Assembly (NCBI RefSeq): GCF_014144865.1
Contig: NZ_JAALDM010000015.1
Span: 1-64,000, forward strand
Reading direction: 5' to 3'
DNA from: Dietzia aerolata
GTDB lineage: Bacteria; Actinomycetota; Actinomycetes; Mycobacteriales; Mycobacteriaceae
Length of the DNA: 64,000 bases
The notes below the pieces were generated by a model. The model was not told the DNA's origin, did not search any database, and worked only from the letters and a program-made list of their open reading frames with translations. A program made the position numbers and the translations under genes. The first letter of the stretch is position 1; each line of letters opens with the position of its first letter. Positions 28,062 to 37,092 of the stretch are shown one piece after another.

Positions 28062-29618
28062 TCAGGACTGCCGGAGTTCGCGCTTGAGGAGTTTGCCGGA
28101 CTGGTTTCGGGGAAGCTCGTCGACAAACACGACGTGCTTGGGGACCTTGAAGGGCGCGAGATGCGCGCGGGTGCCGTCAATGATCTCGGCCTCGGTGACG
28201 TCCTGGCCGTCCTTGAGCACCACGACAGCCGTGACCGCCTCGATCCACTTCGGGTCGGGGGTGCCGATTACCGCGACCTCGGCGACCCGGGTGTCCTGGT
28301 AGACGGCGTCCTCGACTTCGCGAGAGGCCACCAGGACGCCGCCGGTATTGATGACGTCCTTGATGCGGTCCACGACCTCGAGGAAGCCCTCTGAATCCCG
28401 GACCACGAGGTCGCCGGAATGGAACCATCCATCTCGGAACGCCTCCTCGGTCGCTTCGGGCTTGTTCCAGTAGCCGCTGCACAGCTGAGGTGAGCGGTAG
28501 ACGACCTCGCCGCGCTCGCCGTCGGCGACGTCCGCGCCGTTGTCGTCGACCACGCGCGCCTCGACGAAGAACACCGGGCGCCCGGCGCTGGCGGGACGGG
28601 CGTCGTGCTCCTCGGGGCGGAGAACGGCGGCGAGTGGCGCGACTTCGGATTGGCCGAAGCAGTTGTAGAAGCCGAGGTCAGGGTACCTGGACCGGAGCCG
28701 CTGGAGCACGGTGACCGGCATGATCGAGGCGCCGTACTGGGCCTTTGTAAGGCTGGATAGGTCGCGGGTCTCGAGATCGGGATGCGAGGCGAGCGGGACC
28801 CATACCGTGGGGGCCAGGAAGAGGGACCGGATCTTGTCCGCCTCGATACGGCGGAGGATCTCCGGGATGTCGGGGGCGGCCATCAGGTGCACCGTGGCGC
28901 CGAGGGACAGGTACGGCAGAGCGAACACATGCATCGCCGCCGAGTGGTACAGCGGCATCGCCACGAGCGGCTCGTCGTCGATATCGAAATCGAGCGCGAG
29001 GATGCAACTGATGTACTCGTGGACGAGGGCGGAGTGGGTCATCATCGCGCCCTTGGGGCGGGACGTGGTGCCCGAGGTGTAGAGGAGCTGGGCCAGGCTG
29101 GTGCCGGAGGCGGGGGAGTCGAACCGCCCGGTGGCCTCGGACGACAGCGCGGTGCCGAGGACGGTGCCATCGGTGGACTCGCCTGCCGCGGGCTGGAGAG
29201 GGAGTGCGGTGAGGCCGGGCATCCCGCCGAGAACGGAATCGAGCGTCGCCGCCTGCGCCGGGTCGACCAGCACGACCGATGCACCCGAATCAGTGAGCAG
29301 GTACTCGAGCTCGCCGCCGGTCAGTGCGTAGTTGACGGGGACGTGGGTCAGGCCCGCGCGGGAGACCGCCAGGAACGCGATGAGGTAGGCATCGGAGTTG
29401 ATTCCGTAGGCGGCGACGCGGGCTCCTGCCTCGAGGCCTCGGCCAGCCAGATCTGCGGCAACCCGGTCGACAGCGGCGTCGAGTTCGGCGTAGGTCCAGC
29501 GGCGGTCACCGAAGGTGAGGGCGGGTCGGTCGGGGTACCGGGAGGCCGACCGGCGCAGAATTGCATCGACGGTCCCGGCGCTGGCGGCCGAGGTGGACGA
29601 GAGAGTCGTTGAGGGCAT
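28062..29618 (-). CDS. Acyl-CoA synthetase (AMP-binding, FadD-type)
   Basis: This 518-residue ANL-superfamily enzyme activates a carboxylic acid to its acyl-adenylate and then to acyl-CoA. The P-loop motif is LLYTSGTTSRPKGAMM, followed by YNCFGQSEVAPLA, the hinge region GYWNKPEATEEAFRDGWF with HSGDLVVRD, and the catalytic lysine in PRNQSGKLLKREL at the C terminus. The substrate is most likely a fatty or aromatic acid, but chain length cannot be read from sequence. It is convergent with the epoxide hydrolase-like gene and shares a terminator with it. Confidence 0.88.
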   Translation of the reverse strand: MPSTTLSSTSAASAGTVDAILRRSASRYPDRPALTFGDRRWTYAELDAAVDRVAADLAGRGLEAGARVAAYGINSDAYLIAFLAVSRAGLTHVPVNYALTGGELEYLLTDSGASVVLVDPAQAATLDSVLGGMPGLTALPLQPAAGESTDGTVLGTALSSEATGRFDSPASGTSLAQLLYTSGTTSRPKGAMMTHSALVHEYISCILALDFDIDDEPLVAMPLYHSAAMHVFALPYLSLGATVHLMAAPDIPEILRRIEADKIRSLFLAPTVWVPLASHPDLETRDLSSLTKAQYGASIMPVTVLQRLRSRYPDLGFYNCFGQSEVAPLAAVLRPEEHDARPASAGRPVFFVEARVVDDNGADVADGERGEVVYRSPQLCSGYWNKPEATEEAFRDGWFHSGDLVVRDSEGFLEVVDRIKDVINTGGVLVASREVEDAVYQDTRVAEVAVIGTPDPKWIEAVTAVVVLKDGQDVTEAEIIDGTRAHLAPFKVPKHVVFVDELPRNQSGKLLKRELRQS

Positions 29619-29741
29619 GGAACGGAGCCTATAGCGGCGCCCCCGGTGCAGATGCCGAGAAAGACAGGTCCCGCCCCCGTTCCCGGCGCAGGTGACGAGG
29701 GTGCTAGTGGGGCCCCATCGCGGGAGTCGCCGGCGGGGTGA

Positions 29742-29990
29742 TCAGTCTTCGGCGCGCAGGAGTGTCAGAACCTCCGGCGGGATATGTCCGCTGGCCTCGC
29801 GTGGCGTCCAGTGTTCGCTCGGTACCCATTGGGAGCCGCAGCCGCGGCAGGCGAACAGCGGCTCGCCCCGCCGCTCGACGGGGGTCTTGTTCCAGTTGCA
29901 CAGGTCCCGGCACGACCGGACCTTGAGCGGCGCGAGATCGGGGTCGGTGGTTCGGCGGGCGAGCGCACGCAGCGAGGAGAGGGATGCCAT
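29742..29990 (-). CDS. Small Cys-rich (putative zinc) protein
   Basis: This 82-residue protein starts MASLSSLRALARR and has four cysteines, CRDLC and CRGC, separated by about 20 residues, which could form a zinc ribbon. The family is not identified. The ATG at 29990 was chosen because longer in-frame forms would run across the start region of the divergent UPF0225 gene. The rest is short, polar and lacks a membrane segment. No functional inference is possible beyond possible nucleic acid or protein binding. Confidence 0.65.
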   Translation of the reverse strand: MASLSSLRALARRTTDPDLAPLKVRSCRDLCNWNKTPVERRGEPLFACRGCGSQWVPSEHWTPREASGHIPPEVLTLLRAED

Positions 29991-30086
29991 GACACCGACC
30001 AGGATAGTCCCCGGCAGCAGCAGGTGGGCGGTGGCGTGGGCATGAACGGGGGAGGGCCGGAGGTAGCCTGTCCTGGTCCGAAGCGA

Positions 30087-30479
30087 ATGGAGACGTCGAT
30101 GCCCGCATGTCCGTGTGGTGGCGGGGAGTACAGCGCGTGCTGTGGTCCCCTGGTCGAGGACGGGGTCCCCGCCCGTACCGCGGAGCAGCTCATGCGCTCG
30201 CGCTACACGGCGTTCGCGACGGGGCACCCTGACCACCTCTGGCGGACGTGGCACCCCCGTTACCGCCCGAAAAATGTGGAGACCGGCGGGGTGACGTGGC
30301 TGGGCCTGTCCGTGCTCGAGGTGGTCGCAGGAGAAGAGGACGACGACGACGGCGTCGTTGAATTCGAGGCGCGATTCTCCGGCCCGGACGGCGTCGAGAA
30401 CATGAGAGAGCGGTCCGAGTTCCGGCGCCGAGGCGGACGCTGGGTGTACCTGGAGGGGACGGATCCCCGAGAGGACTAG
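30087..30479 (+). CDS. SEC-C / UPF0225 (YchJ-like) protein
   Basis: This 130-residue protein begins with a SEC-C-type zinc-binding motif, CPCGGGEYSACCGPL, followed by AEQLMRSRYTAFATG and WHPRYRPKNVE, the typical YchJ/UPF0225 sequence. An NTF2-like fold is expected for the rest. Two ATG codons, 30087 and 30099, are possible; the second gives MPACPCG as is common. It is convergent with the lipoprotein gene, and the stop codons overlap by four bases. Function is unknown; SEC-C motifs often mediate binding to SecB or nucleic acids. Confidence 0.85.
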   Translation: METSMPACPCGGGEYSACCGPLVEDGVPARTAEQLMRSRYTAFATGHPDHLWRTWHPRYRPKNVETGGVTWLGLSVLEVVAGEEDDDDGVVEFEARFSGPDGVENMRERSEFRRRGGRWVYLEGTDPRED

Positions 30480-31030
30480 GAGGCCGAAGCGTCGGCGGTC
30501 TGAGCCGACGGATCCGCTGGCTGGAGCGTGACGGTGATCGAGGCCAGCGTGCGCGGAGAGGCGACCTCGAGGCGGCCGATGCGGTCACCGCCGGCCATCT
30601 TCCACGCCACCATCCCCTGGATCTGTTCGCCGGGCATCGTCATCACCGAGGGGACCAGAGGATCGTTGACGATGCCCGCGGGGTTCTCGATCAGCTCGTA
30701 CTCGACCCCTGTGGGTGAGTAGGCGGAGAGGGAGGCGGGCCCGATCTCGGGCTGCCCGGCGGACTGCACGGCTCTGACGTCCACGGCGAACACGGTGTCC
30801 GCATAGGCACTTGTCGGAACGATGCGGAGGTTGGACAGAGTCACGGTGGCATCCCAGTCATCGCCGGCGACGGGGAAGGGCCGGTCGAACTGCTGGGAGG
30901 TGGGCACCGGTCCGGTGTCGGCGTTCGCGGTTGCGGGAAGCGTGCGACGCTCGTCGGAATCCGACGACGAGCAGGCTCCGGAGACAGCGATCGTGGCCAT
31001 GAGGGCTGCGGCAAGGGCGACGCGTCTCAT
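30476..31030 (-). CDS. Putative secreted lipoprotein
   Basis: This 184-residue protein has a lipoprotein signal peptide: basic start MRRV, hydrophobic core, and lipobox VSGAC with the modified Cys at residue 20. The mature part begins with a Ser/Asp-rich linker and contains a beta-rich domain (DDWDATVTLSNLRIVP, GEQIQGMVAWKMAGGDRIG). The start was chosen because AGGAG lies just before ATG 31030. The mature domain is DUF4352-like in appearance, but this is not certain. It is downstream of the YbjN-like gene on the same strand. Confidence 0.78.
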   Translation of the reverse strand: MRRVALAAALMATIAVSGACSSSDSDERRTLPATANADTGPVPTSQQFDRPFPVAGDDWDATVTLSNLRIVPTSAYADTVFAVDVRAVQSAGQPEIGPASLSAYSPTGVEYELIENPAGIVNDPLVPSVMTMPGEQIQGMVAWKMAGGDRIGRLEVASPRTLASITVTLQPADPSAQTADASAS

Positions 31031-31082
31031 CGGGTGCTCCTGGGCGGGTCGTGCGCCGGGCCGATCCCGGCAGTACAACATG

Positions 31083-32111
31083 CTACTGATCGTCGATTTT
31101 CGGATCGTCGGCAGAGTGCAGGTCACGCCATTGTGAGCTGGCGACGCGTCGGGCGAGATCCGGGTACACGTCGTCCAGCTCCGCCACGATCTCGGCGAGC
31201 TTGATCTTGAAATTGACTGGGACGAAGACTCTGTCGACGAATTCAGACTCGGCCACGATCGCCTTGCCGTCGAAGACGTACCGGCACCACAACGAATCCC
31301 GGTTGAGGATCGCCACCTCGGTTTCGGCGGCCGCCGCGTCTTCCACGACGGGGACCAGGGGACTCCGGAACACGATCAGCGGCATCGAGCGGTGGGCTCG
31401 GACGAACACGACGACGCAGGCTGTCGGCACCGTGAACACATCATGGTCGTCGACCTCCACGCGATCGTTGTAGACCTCGGACAGAGCGGTGCTCAACACC
31501 TGGGTCGCCTGATCGGGGTCGGTGATGGTGACCGGATGGAAATCCGGATCATCGGCCAACGAGGGCGAGTTACCGGCCGGAGGCGTCGATGGCCCGCCAC
31601 CGGGCTCGTCGGAAGGTGGGCGCGGATCGGCGGTCGTGTGCTCGATGTCAACCACGTCGTGGAGGAACACCGGGTGGGGGATCCCGAACACCCTCTCCAT
31701 GGTTCCGGCGACCAGATGCGACAGGTGTGGTGCCTCGAATGCGGGCAGCCGAATCCGGGCGCGCGTGGCCGCCGCCGGGTCGTGGGTTACCTCCCACCCG
31801 AGTCCGGCGAGTTGGTCGAGTTGAGAGGAGCGGAGCGGGATCGGATGGTCTTCTGCGCCGCCTCCGGACACCTCGGCCTCGATATGGCGTGTGCGTTCCT
31901 GCAGGACCGCGGTGTGCGTCGCGTCGGAGTCCGGTTCGGAGGTGGTGAACCGGATGAACGGCGGCTGACTCGACTGGACGCCGAGAACCGGCACGGTGAG
32001 ATCGAAGGTCGCGCCGGGTACGAGGTCGCGGAGAAACCCGGCCAGGCGGACGGCGAACCGTTCCCACCCAGCGGCGATCGACGCATCGACGTCGAACTCG
32101 AATTCCGGCAT
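31083..32111 (-). CDS. YbjN-like protein with two chaperone-like domains
   Basis: This 342-residue soluble protein looks like two domains joined by a Pro/Ser/Gly-rich linker at about residues 165-192. The N-terminal part (WERFAVRLAGFLRDLVPGA, ending in MERVFGIPHPVFL) is followed by a C-terminal domain with VPTACVVVFVRAHRSMPLIV, CRYVFDGKAIVAES and FVPVNFKIKLAEIVAELD. That pattern suggests a T3S-chaperone/YbjN-like fold, which in actinobacteria is of unknown function. It lies between a NUDIX gene and a lipoprotein gene, all on the minus strand and closely spaced. Confidence 0.6.
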   Translation of the reverse strand: MPEFEFDVDASIAAGWERFAVRLAGFLRDLVPGATFDLTVPVLGVQSSQPPFIRFTTSEPDSDATHTAVLQERTRHIEAEVSGGGAEDHPIPLRSSQLDQLAGLGWEVTHDPAAATRARIRLPAFEAPHLSHLVAGTMERVFGIPHPVFLHDVVDIEHTTADPRPPSDEPGGGPSTPPAGNSPSLADDPDFHPVTITDPDQATQVLSTALSEVYNDRVEVDDHDVFTVPTACVVVFVRAHRSMPLIVFRSPLVPVVEDAAAAETEVAILNRDSLWCRYVFDGKAIVAESEFVDRVFVPVNFKIKLAEIVAELDDVYPDLARRVASSQWRDLHSADDPKIDDQ

Positions 32112-32175
32112 GCCTCGAAGTCAACCACCGAGTCGTACTCGCCGTCAGCGGTTCGCCGGTGTCCGTGGCGGGTGC

Positions 32176-32991
32176 TCAGCTTTCCGGCGCCGCGTGGCCT
32201 CTCTGGTAGTCCGCCCAGTACTCGTCAGAGCCGTCGAATCCGACGCGCAGCCCGCCCCGGTGCTCGATGATCTCCGGTTCGACGGGGGAGATGTCCGGCT
32301 CGGCGGCGAGCGCGGACGCGACGTCGTCGAACGCGGACAGATTGTGGAGTTGCACCCAGGTCGGCGGGAGGAGCATTGACCGTCCGGAGCGGAAGTCGTC
32401 GAGCAGGTCGGTCGGTCGTGCCCACATCGTCAGGTCGACCTCGGTCGTCTGATCGTCGGGTTCCTGGCCGTTCGGCAGTGCGGCGAGGAAGAACCGGGTG
32501 TCGTACCGCCGCGGTTCCACCGCGGGCGTGATCCAGTGGTCGAACGGGCGCAGTCGTCCGGCCGCCAGGGAGAGTTCCTCGGTGGAGAGGAAGTGACTGA
32601 AGGTCAACTCGTGGGCCTCCAGATCGGCGCGGGCACCGTGGTAGCGGCCGGCGTCGGCCACGGGCGAGCCGTCCAGATGGTCGGCGAGGAGGACCCCGCA
32701 CTCCTCGAATGTTTCCCGTGCGGCGGCACACACGAGACGGCGGGCCCGGGATTCCTCGCAGCCGAGACGGTCGGCCCACCACTGCGGGGCGGGGCCGGTC
32801 CACGCCAGATCCGGATCGTCATCCGCGGCGTCGACTCCACCGCCGGGGAACACCGTCATCCCGCCGGCGAAGGCCATCCCCTTGACCCGCCGGGCCACGA
32901 ACACCTCGGGTCCGGCTTCCGAATCGCGGACGACCATCACCGTGGAGGCGTCCTTCACAGGACGCGTGCCGTCGTGCTCAGCCTTGCTCAT
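32176..32991 (-). CDS. NUDIX hydrolase (NUDT19-like)
   Basis: This 271-residue NUDIX enzyme hydrolyses a nucleoside diphosphate linked to another group. The NUDIX box is split: GGGVDAADDD near residue 50 and RETFEECGVLL near residue 92, with about 30 inserted residues between them. This split is characteristic of the NUDT7/NUDT19 CoA-diphosphatase-like group. The C-terminal half contains HWITPAVEPRRYDTRFFLA. The substrate may be CoA or acyl-CoA, but this is inference. Confidence 0.85.
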   Translation of the reverse strand: MSKAEHDGTRPVKDASTVMVVRDSEAGPEVFVARRVKGMAFAGGMTVFPGGGVDAADDDPDLAWTGPAPQWWADRLGCEESRARRLVCAAARETFEECGVLLADHLDGSPVADAGRYHGARADLEAHELTFSHFLSTEELSLAAGRLRPFDHWITPAVEPRRYDTRFFLAALPNGQEPDDQTTEVDLTMWARPTDLLDDFRSGRSMLLPPTWVQLHNLSAFDDVASALAAEPDISPVEPEIIEHRGGLRVGFDGSDEYWADYQRGHAAPES

Positions 32992-33106
32992 GAGGCCAGT
33001 GTGGCCCGCACGGGTGACGTGGGTCGCACCGGGGTACTGATCCGGGCGATACGGGCTGTGCGTGCGCGCCGATGCGGGTCCACTCGGGGGACGCCGGTCG
33101 GGTCAT

Positions 33107-33742
33107 TCAGTGCGACGTCGACCCGGGCTCTGGCGACGACTCAGATGCTGCGGCGAGAGCCCCGTGGAGTACGCGCCGGACATGCGCGCGCAGTTCGCCG
33201 CGATGATCCAAGTCCGGCGCCCGGCGCACCCCCGATCTCACGATCGTCATGTACATGACGTCAAAGACGGTCTGCGCGGGGCCGATGAGGTGCGCGGGGT
33301 CCGCGCCTCCCCCGGAGTGCCTGGCCAGCACCTCGGCTATGCGGCCACGCAGGTCCAGCAGGATTCGTTGGGCCTCGTCACGGTGAGGGCCGGGCTCGCC
33401 GAACAGGGTTTCGCGGTGGTAGGCGGCGACGTTGTCGGGCTGGTTCTCCAGCGCCCGTACGAGAGGCTCGCACAATTGGACGAGGTCCTCGACCGGATCC
33501 CCGGTGTCCGGCAGGGAATCGACCATCAACCGGAAATCGTCGTTGGCGACCATGCACAGCAGTTCGCCCTTGGACCGGGCGTAGCGAAACAGCGTGCCGG
33601 TTCCGACCTCCGCCCGATCGGCCACCTCCTGGGTGGTGACCGACGCGTAACCGCGGGTCCAGAACAGTTCCCTGGCCGCCTTGTGGATGCGCCGCTGCTT
33701 GTCGGCCTTGTTCAACTCGCGGCGGCCGGGCTCGCGGGCCAT
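33107..33742 (-). CDS. TetR-family transcriptional regulator
   Basis: This 211-residue repressor-type regulator has an N-terminal helix-turn-helix (IHKAARELFWTRGYASVTTQ then VADRAEVGTGTLFRYARSK) and a larger ligand-binding domain. ATG 33742 gives the usual TetR length. It lies 32 bases downstream of the DUF3817 gene on the same strand and is probably cotranscribed with it. The ligand and targets cannot be read from the sequence. Confidence 0.88.
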   Translation of the reverse strand: MAREPGRRELNKADKQRRIHKAARELFWTRGYASVTTQEVADRAEVGTGTLFRYARSKGELLCMVANDDFRLMVDSLPDTGDPVEDLVQLCEPLVRALENQPDNVAAYHRETLFGEPGPHRDEAQRILLDLRGRIAEVLARHSGGGADPAHLIGPAQTVFDVMYMTIVRSGVRRAPDLDHRGELRAHVRRVLHGALAAASESSPEPGSTSH

Positions 33743-33774
33743 GTCGCCGCCGACAGTGCCCAGGTCGGCCGAAC

Positions 33775-34233
33775 TCAACTGAACCACTCGGTCGGCGGGC
33801 CGGCGAGCAGAAGGAGACTGAACACGACGGCCACGACGACCACGGTCACGATGAGCGCCAGAACGGGCGAACGCAGGGCGGAGGCCACGAGCTTCTCGTG
33901 CACGCCGCGCGGGCTCTCCTCGTCGCTGCCGAGCCGCCACGGCCCGTCGAGCAGTCCACGCTTTTCGACGGACCGCTCGAAGGGGTAGGTGGCATAGGGA
34001 ATGATCGCGGACGCCAGTCCGAGGACACCCGTGCCGAAGGACCAGCGCTTGTCGACCCAGACGAGGACGGTGGTGACCGCGTAGCAGAGGAACACGAAAC
34101 CGTGGATGCTGCCGCCGACGGTCGTCGCCCATTCGAGCCCGAAGGCGTACTTGCCGATCATGCCGAGGATCAGCAGGGTCCAGGTCACCATCTCGGCGAG
34201 CGCGAGCCGCTTATAAAGGATGCGGGGGGTCAC
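33775..34233 (-). CDS. DUF3817 membrane protein
   Basis: This 152-residue protein has about four membrane helices. The N-terminal half (LYKRLALAEMVTWTLLILGM, GGSIHGFVFLCYAVTTVLVW) has the DUF3817 pattern of an integral membrane domain with a conserved Glu and His. A last helix near the C terminus (VLALIVTVVVVAVVFSLLLL) follows an acidic loop. GTG 34233 was chosen because CTGGAGG precedes it; ATG 34272 is the longer alternative. Function unknown. It precedes the TetR gene in the same direction. Confidence 0.8.
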   Translation of the reverse strand: MTPRILYKRLALAEMVTWTLLILGMIGKYAFGLEWATTVGGSIHGFVFLCYAVTTVLVWVDKRWSFGTGVLGLASAIIPYATYPFERSVEKRGLLDGPWRLGSDEESPRGVHEKLVASALRSPVLALIVTVVVVAVVFSLLLLAGPPTEWFS

Positions 34234-34390
34234 AGGAGGCCTCCAGGGTTCAGTGTGGTGTCCGACCGACATCGTACGGACTCGCGGACCGGACTCCGGA
34301 GAAGGCTCCGTTTAGCCTTGGCGGATCAGTGCACTGTGCCGTCCGCACACCCTCTCGGGGACCTACTGTGAACCGGCCATGGACGGGCGC

Positions 34391-36937
34391 TCACCCGCGT
34401 AGCGCGAGGGAGGCGAACCTGGCTTCACCGGCCTCGTCGCTGGCGGCCAGGTCCACCACCGCGTCGATCGCCCACCCGTGGTCGCCCTGGGGGTCGTCGA
34501 GCACCTGCCGGACCCGCCAGGTTCCGGCGTCGACCCCCGGACCGGACTCGGTCACCGTGAACAGTTCGGGGCCTCGCGCTGCCGGGCCGGTCCCGATTTC
34601 GTCGTACTCGTCCCAGTAGGGATCTATCTCGGAGTCCCAGTCGGGATGATCGGGTACGTCGTCATCAAGAGCGACGAGGCGTTCGATGTCATCACGTGCC
34701 AGGAGTTCCACCCGGCGGAACATGGCGTTTCGCACCATCACGCGGAACGCTCGACGGTTCGCGGTGACGGGCCTGGAGGTGCCGGAACTCTCGCCGAACG
34801 CGAGCTCCGCAACCTGTTCGGAGGACACCTGCGGATCGGTGAGCAGTTCCCACTCGTCGAGCAGACTCGAGTCCACCTGCCGGACCAGTTCACCCAACCA
34901 TTCGACGAGGTCGTCGAACTCCTCGGACCGCACGTGTGCGGGGACGGTCTGGCGCAGGGTTCGGTACGCATCGGTGAGATAACGCAGTACCGCGCCCTCG
35001 GAACGACCGATGCCGTACGCGGAGATCAGGTCGGAGAAGGTCATGCCGCGCTCCACCATCTCCCGGATAACCGACTTGGGAGAGGGCTCGATGCCCGTCA
35101 CCCACGGATGACCGGCGCGGTAGGCGTCGTAGGCGTCCGCGAGCAGATCGTCGAGCGGCTTGGGCCAGGTGATGTCCTCGGTGAGCTCCATCCGCTCGGA
35201 ATAGTCGACACCGTCGGCCTTGAGTGAGGCGATCGCCTCACCACGGGCCTCACGCTGCTGGGCGAAGAGGATTGGGCGGGGGTCGTCGAGGACGGCTTCA
35301 ATCACCGACACGATATCGAGCACGCGAGTGGGGGAGTCGGGGTCGAGGACCTCCATCGCGGCGAGGGCGAACGGCGCCAGAGGCTGGTTGAGCGCAAAAT
35401 CTCGCTGCAGGTCGACGGTCAGCCGAACATGGCGCCCGTCGTCGTCGACCTCTTTCAGCCTTTCGACGATGCCGGCGGTTTCCAGCCCGCGGAACAGCTC
35501 GATCGAGCGCAGGATGTGATGGCGGGTACGAGCCCGGGTCTCGTGCGAGGAGAGCAGCAGATGCTTCATGTGCTCGAAGCAGCTGCCGGGCCGCGAGATG
35601 ATGTTCAGCAGCATCGAGTTACTCACCTCGAACCGGCTGGTGAGCTGCTCGGGTTGCGCACCCACGAGCTTGTCGAACGTGGACTGAGACCAGTTGACGA
35701 AGCCCTCCGGCGGCTTCTTCTTCGCCGACTTGGACTTCTTCTTGGGGTTCGCCGCCGCCTTTGCCGCAGCCTTGGCGTTCTCGATCTCATGCTCGGGCGC
35801 CAGCACCACCACGAAACCCTCGGTGTCGAAGCCGGCGCGACCGGCCCGCCCGGCGATCTGGTGGAACTCGCGTGACTTGAGCACCCGCTGGCGCCGCCCG
35901 TCGAACTTGGTCAGGCCGGTGAACAGGACCGTGCGGATGGGCACGTTGATGCCCACGCCGAGGGTGTCGGTGCCGCAGATGACACTGAGCAGTCCGTCCT
36001 GGGCCAGCTTCTCGACCAGGCGCCGATACTTCGGCAGCATGCCGGCGTGGTGGACGCCGATGCCGTGGAGCAGCAGTTTGCGCAGCGTCCGTCCGAAGGA
36101 GGTGCTGAAGCGGAACCCGCCGATCTCGTCGGCGATCGCGCGTTTGCGCTCCTTGTCGGCCACCGCCAGCGAGGTCAGCGCCTGAGCCTGTTCGAGCGCC
36201 GCCGCCTGGGTGAAGTGGACGATGTAGACGGGCGCCTTGCCGTCCCGCAGCAGGATCTCCACCGATTCGTGCACGCCGGACAGGGCGTAGTCGAACGTCA
36301 GTGGGACGGGGCGTTGCGTACCGCCGATGTGGGTGCAGGACCGGCCGGTGCGGTCCTCGAGGTCCTTCTGAAGCCATTCCACATCGCCGAGAGTCGCGGA
36401 CATCAGCAGGAACTGCGTGTCGGGGAGTTCGATGAGCGGGACCTGCCATGCCCAGCCCCGATCCGGCTCCGAGTAGTAGTGGAACTCATCCATCACCACC
36501 TGGCCGATGTCGGCGGAGGCACCCTCGCGGAGCGCGATGTTGGCCACGATCTCGGCGGTGGCGCAGACGATCGGCGCGTCGGCGTTGACCGAGGCGTCGC
36601 CGGTGACCATGCCGACGTTCTCGGCTCCGAACACCTCGCACAGGGAGAAGAACTTCTCGCTCACGAGCGCCTTGATGGGCGCGGTGTAGTAGCTCCTGAC
36701 GCCGCGGGCCATTGCGGAGAAATGCGCGCCGAGGGCGACCAGTGACTTACCCGACCCCGTCGGGGTGGCGAGGATGACGTGGCTGTCGGCGGCGATCTCG
36801 AGGACCGCCTCTTCCTGGGCGGGGTACAGCGAGATCCCCCGGTCCGCGGCCCACGCGACGAACGCGTCGAAGACGGCTTCCTCCACGAGATCGGCGGGGA
36901 CGTCGTCGAGGTCGGCGAGGAGATCGGGGAGATGCAC
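34391..36937 (-). CDS. SF2 DEAD/DEAH-box helicase with DUF3516-like C-terminal domain
   Basis: This protein of about 848 residues is an ATP-dependent RNA or DNA helicase. Motif I is ATPTGSGKSLVALG, motif II is VVMDEFHYYSEPD, motif III MSATLGD, and motif VI HQIAGRAGRAG. The first 400 residues form the helicase core and include a Lys/Ala-rich insert (AKAAAKAAANPKKKSK). The remainder, about 430 residues, has the layout of the DUF3516 domain found in actinobacterial helicases. The start is uncertain: GTG 36937 opens the conserved HLPDLLADLDDVPADLVEE sequence, and further in-frame starts extend up to 37072. Confidence 0.85.
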   Translation of the reverse strand: MHLPDLLADLDDVPADLVEEAVFDAFVAWAADRGISLYPAQEEAVLEIAADSHVILATPTGSGKSLVALGAHFSAMARGVRSYYTAPIKALVSEKFFSLCEVFGAENVGMVTGDASVNADAPIVCATAEIVANIALREGASADIGQVVMDEFHYYSEPDRGWAWQVPLIELPDTQFLLMSATLGDVEWLQKDLEDRTGRSCTHIGGTQRPVPLTFDYALSGVHESVEILLRDGKAPVYIVHFTQAAALEQAQALTSLAVADKERKRAIADEIGGFRFSTSFGRTLRKLLLHGIGVHHAGMLPKYRRLVEKLAQDGLLSVICGTDTLGVGINVPIRTVLFTGLTKFDGRRQRVLKSREFHQIAGRAGRAGFDTEGFVVVLAPEHEIENAKAAAKAAANPKKKSKSAKKKPPEGFVNWSQSTFDKLVGAQPEQLTSRFEVSNSMLLNIISRPGSCFEHMKHLLLSSHETRARTRHHILRSIELFRGLETAGIVERLKEVDDDGRHVRLTVDLQRDFALNQPLAPFALAAMEVLDPDSPTRVLDIVSVIEAVLDDPRPILFAQQREARGEAIASLKADGVDYSERMELTEDITWPKPLDDLLADAYDAYRAGHPWVTGIEPSPKSVIREMVERGMTFSDLISAYGIGRSEGAVLRYLTDAYRTLRQTVPAHVRSEEFDDLVEWLGELVRQVDSSLLDEWELLTDPQVSSEQVAELAFGESSGTSRPVTANRRAFRVMVRNAMFRRVELLARDDIERLVALDDDVPDHPDWDSEIDPYWDEYDEIGTGPAARGPELFTVTESGPGVDAGTWRVRQVLDDPQGDHGWAIDAVVDLAASDEAGEARFASLALRG

Positions 36938-37050
36938 GTGGTCGAGCCTATCGGCATGTGGTGATCGCGGAGTCCGTGGACCGCACGCCGACGCGGGCGG
37001 GACCGAGTTCGGGTCCGCGGCCTGTGGGCGCAAGCGTGGTGGAAATGGGA

Positions 37051-37082
37051 CAGCCGCCCGATGCCGGGGCACCGGGCGGCTG
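37051..37082 (-). terminator. Hairpin after the PAC2 gene
   Basis: A perfect 10-bp GC-rich inverted repeat (37051-37060 with 37073-37082) with a 12-base loop lies 11 bases after the PAC2 stop on the minus strand. The following minus-strand bases are moderately T-rich (TCCCATTTCC). A terminator between PAC2 and the helicase is likely. Confidence 0.6.
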
Positions 37083-37092
37083 CGAGGTGGGG

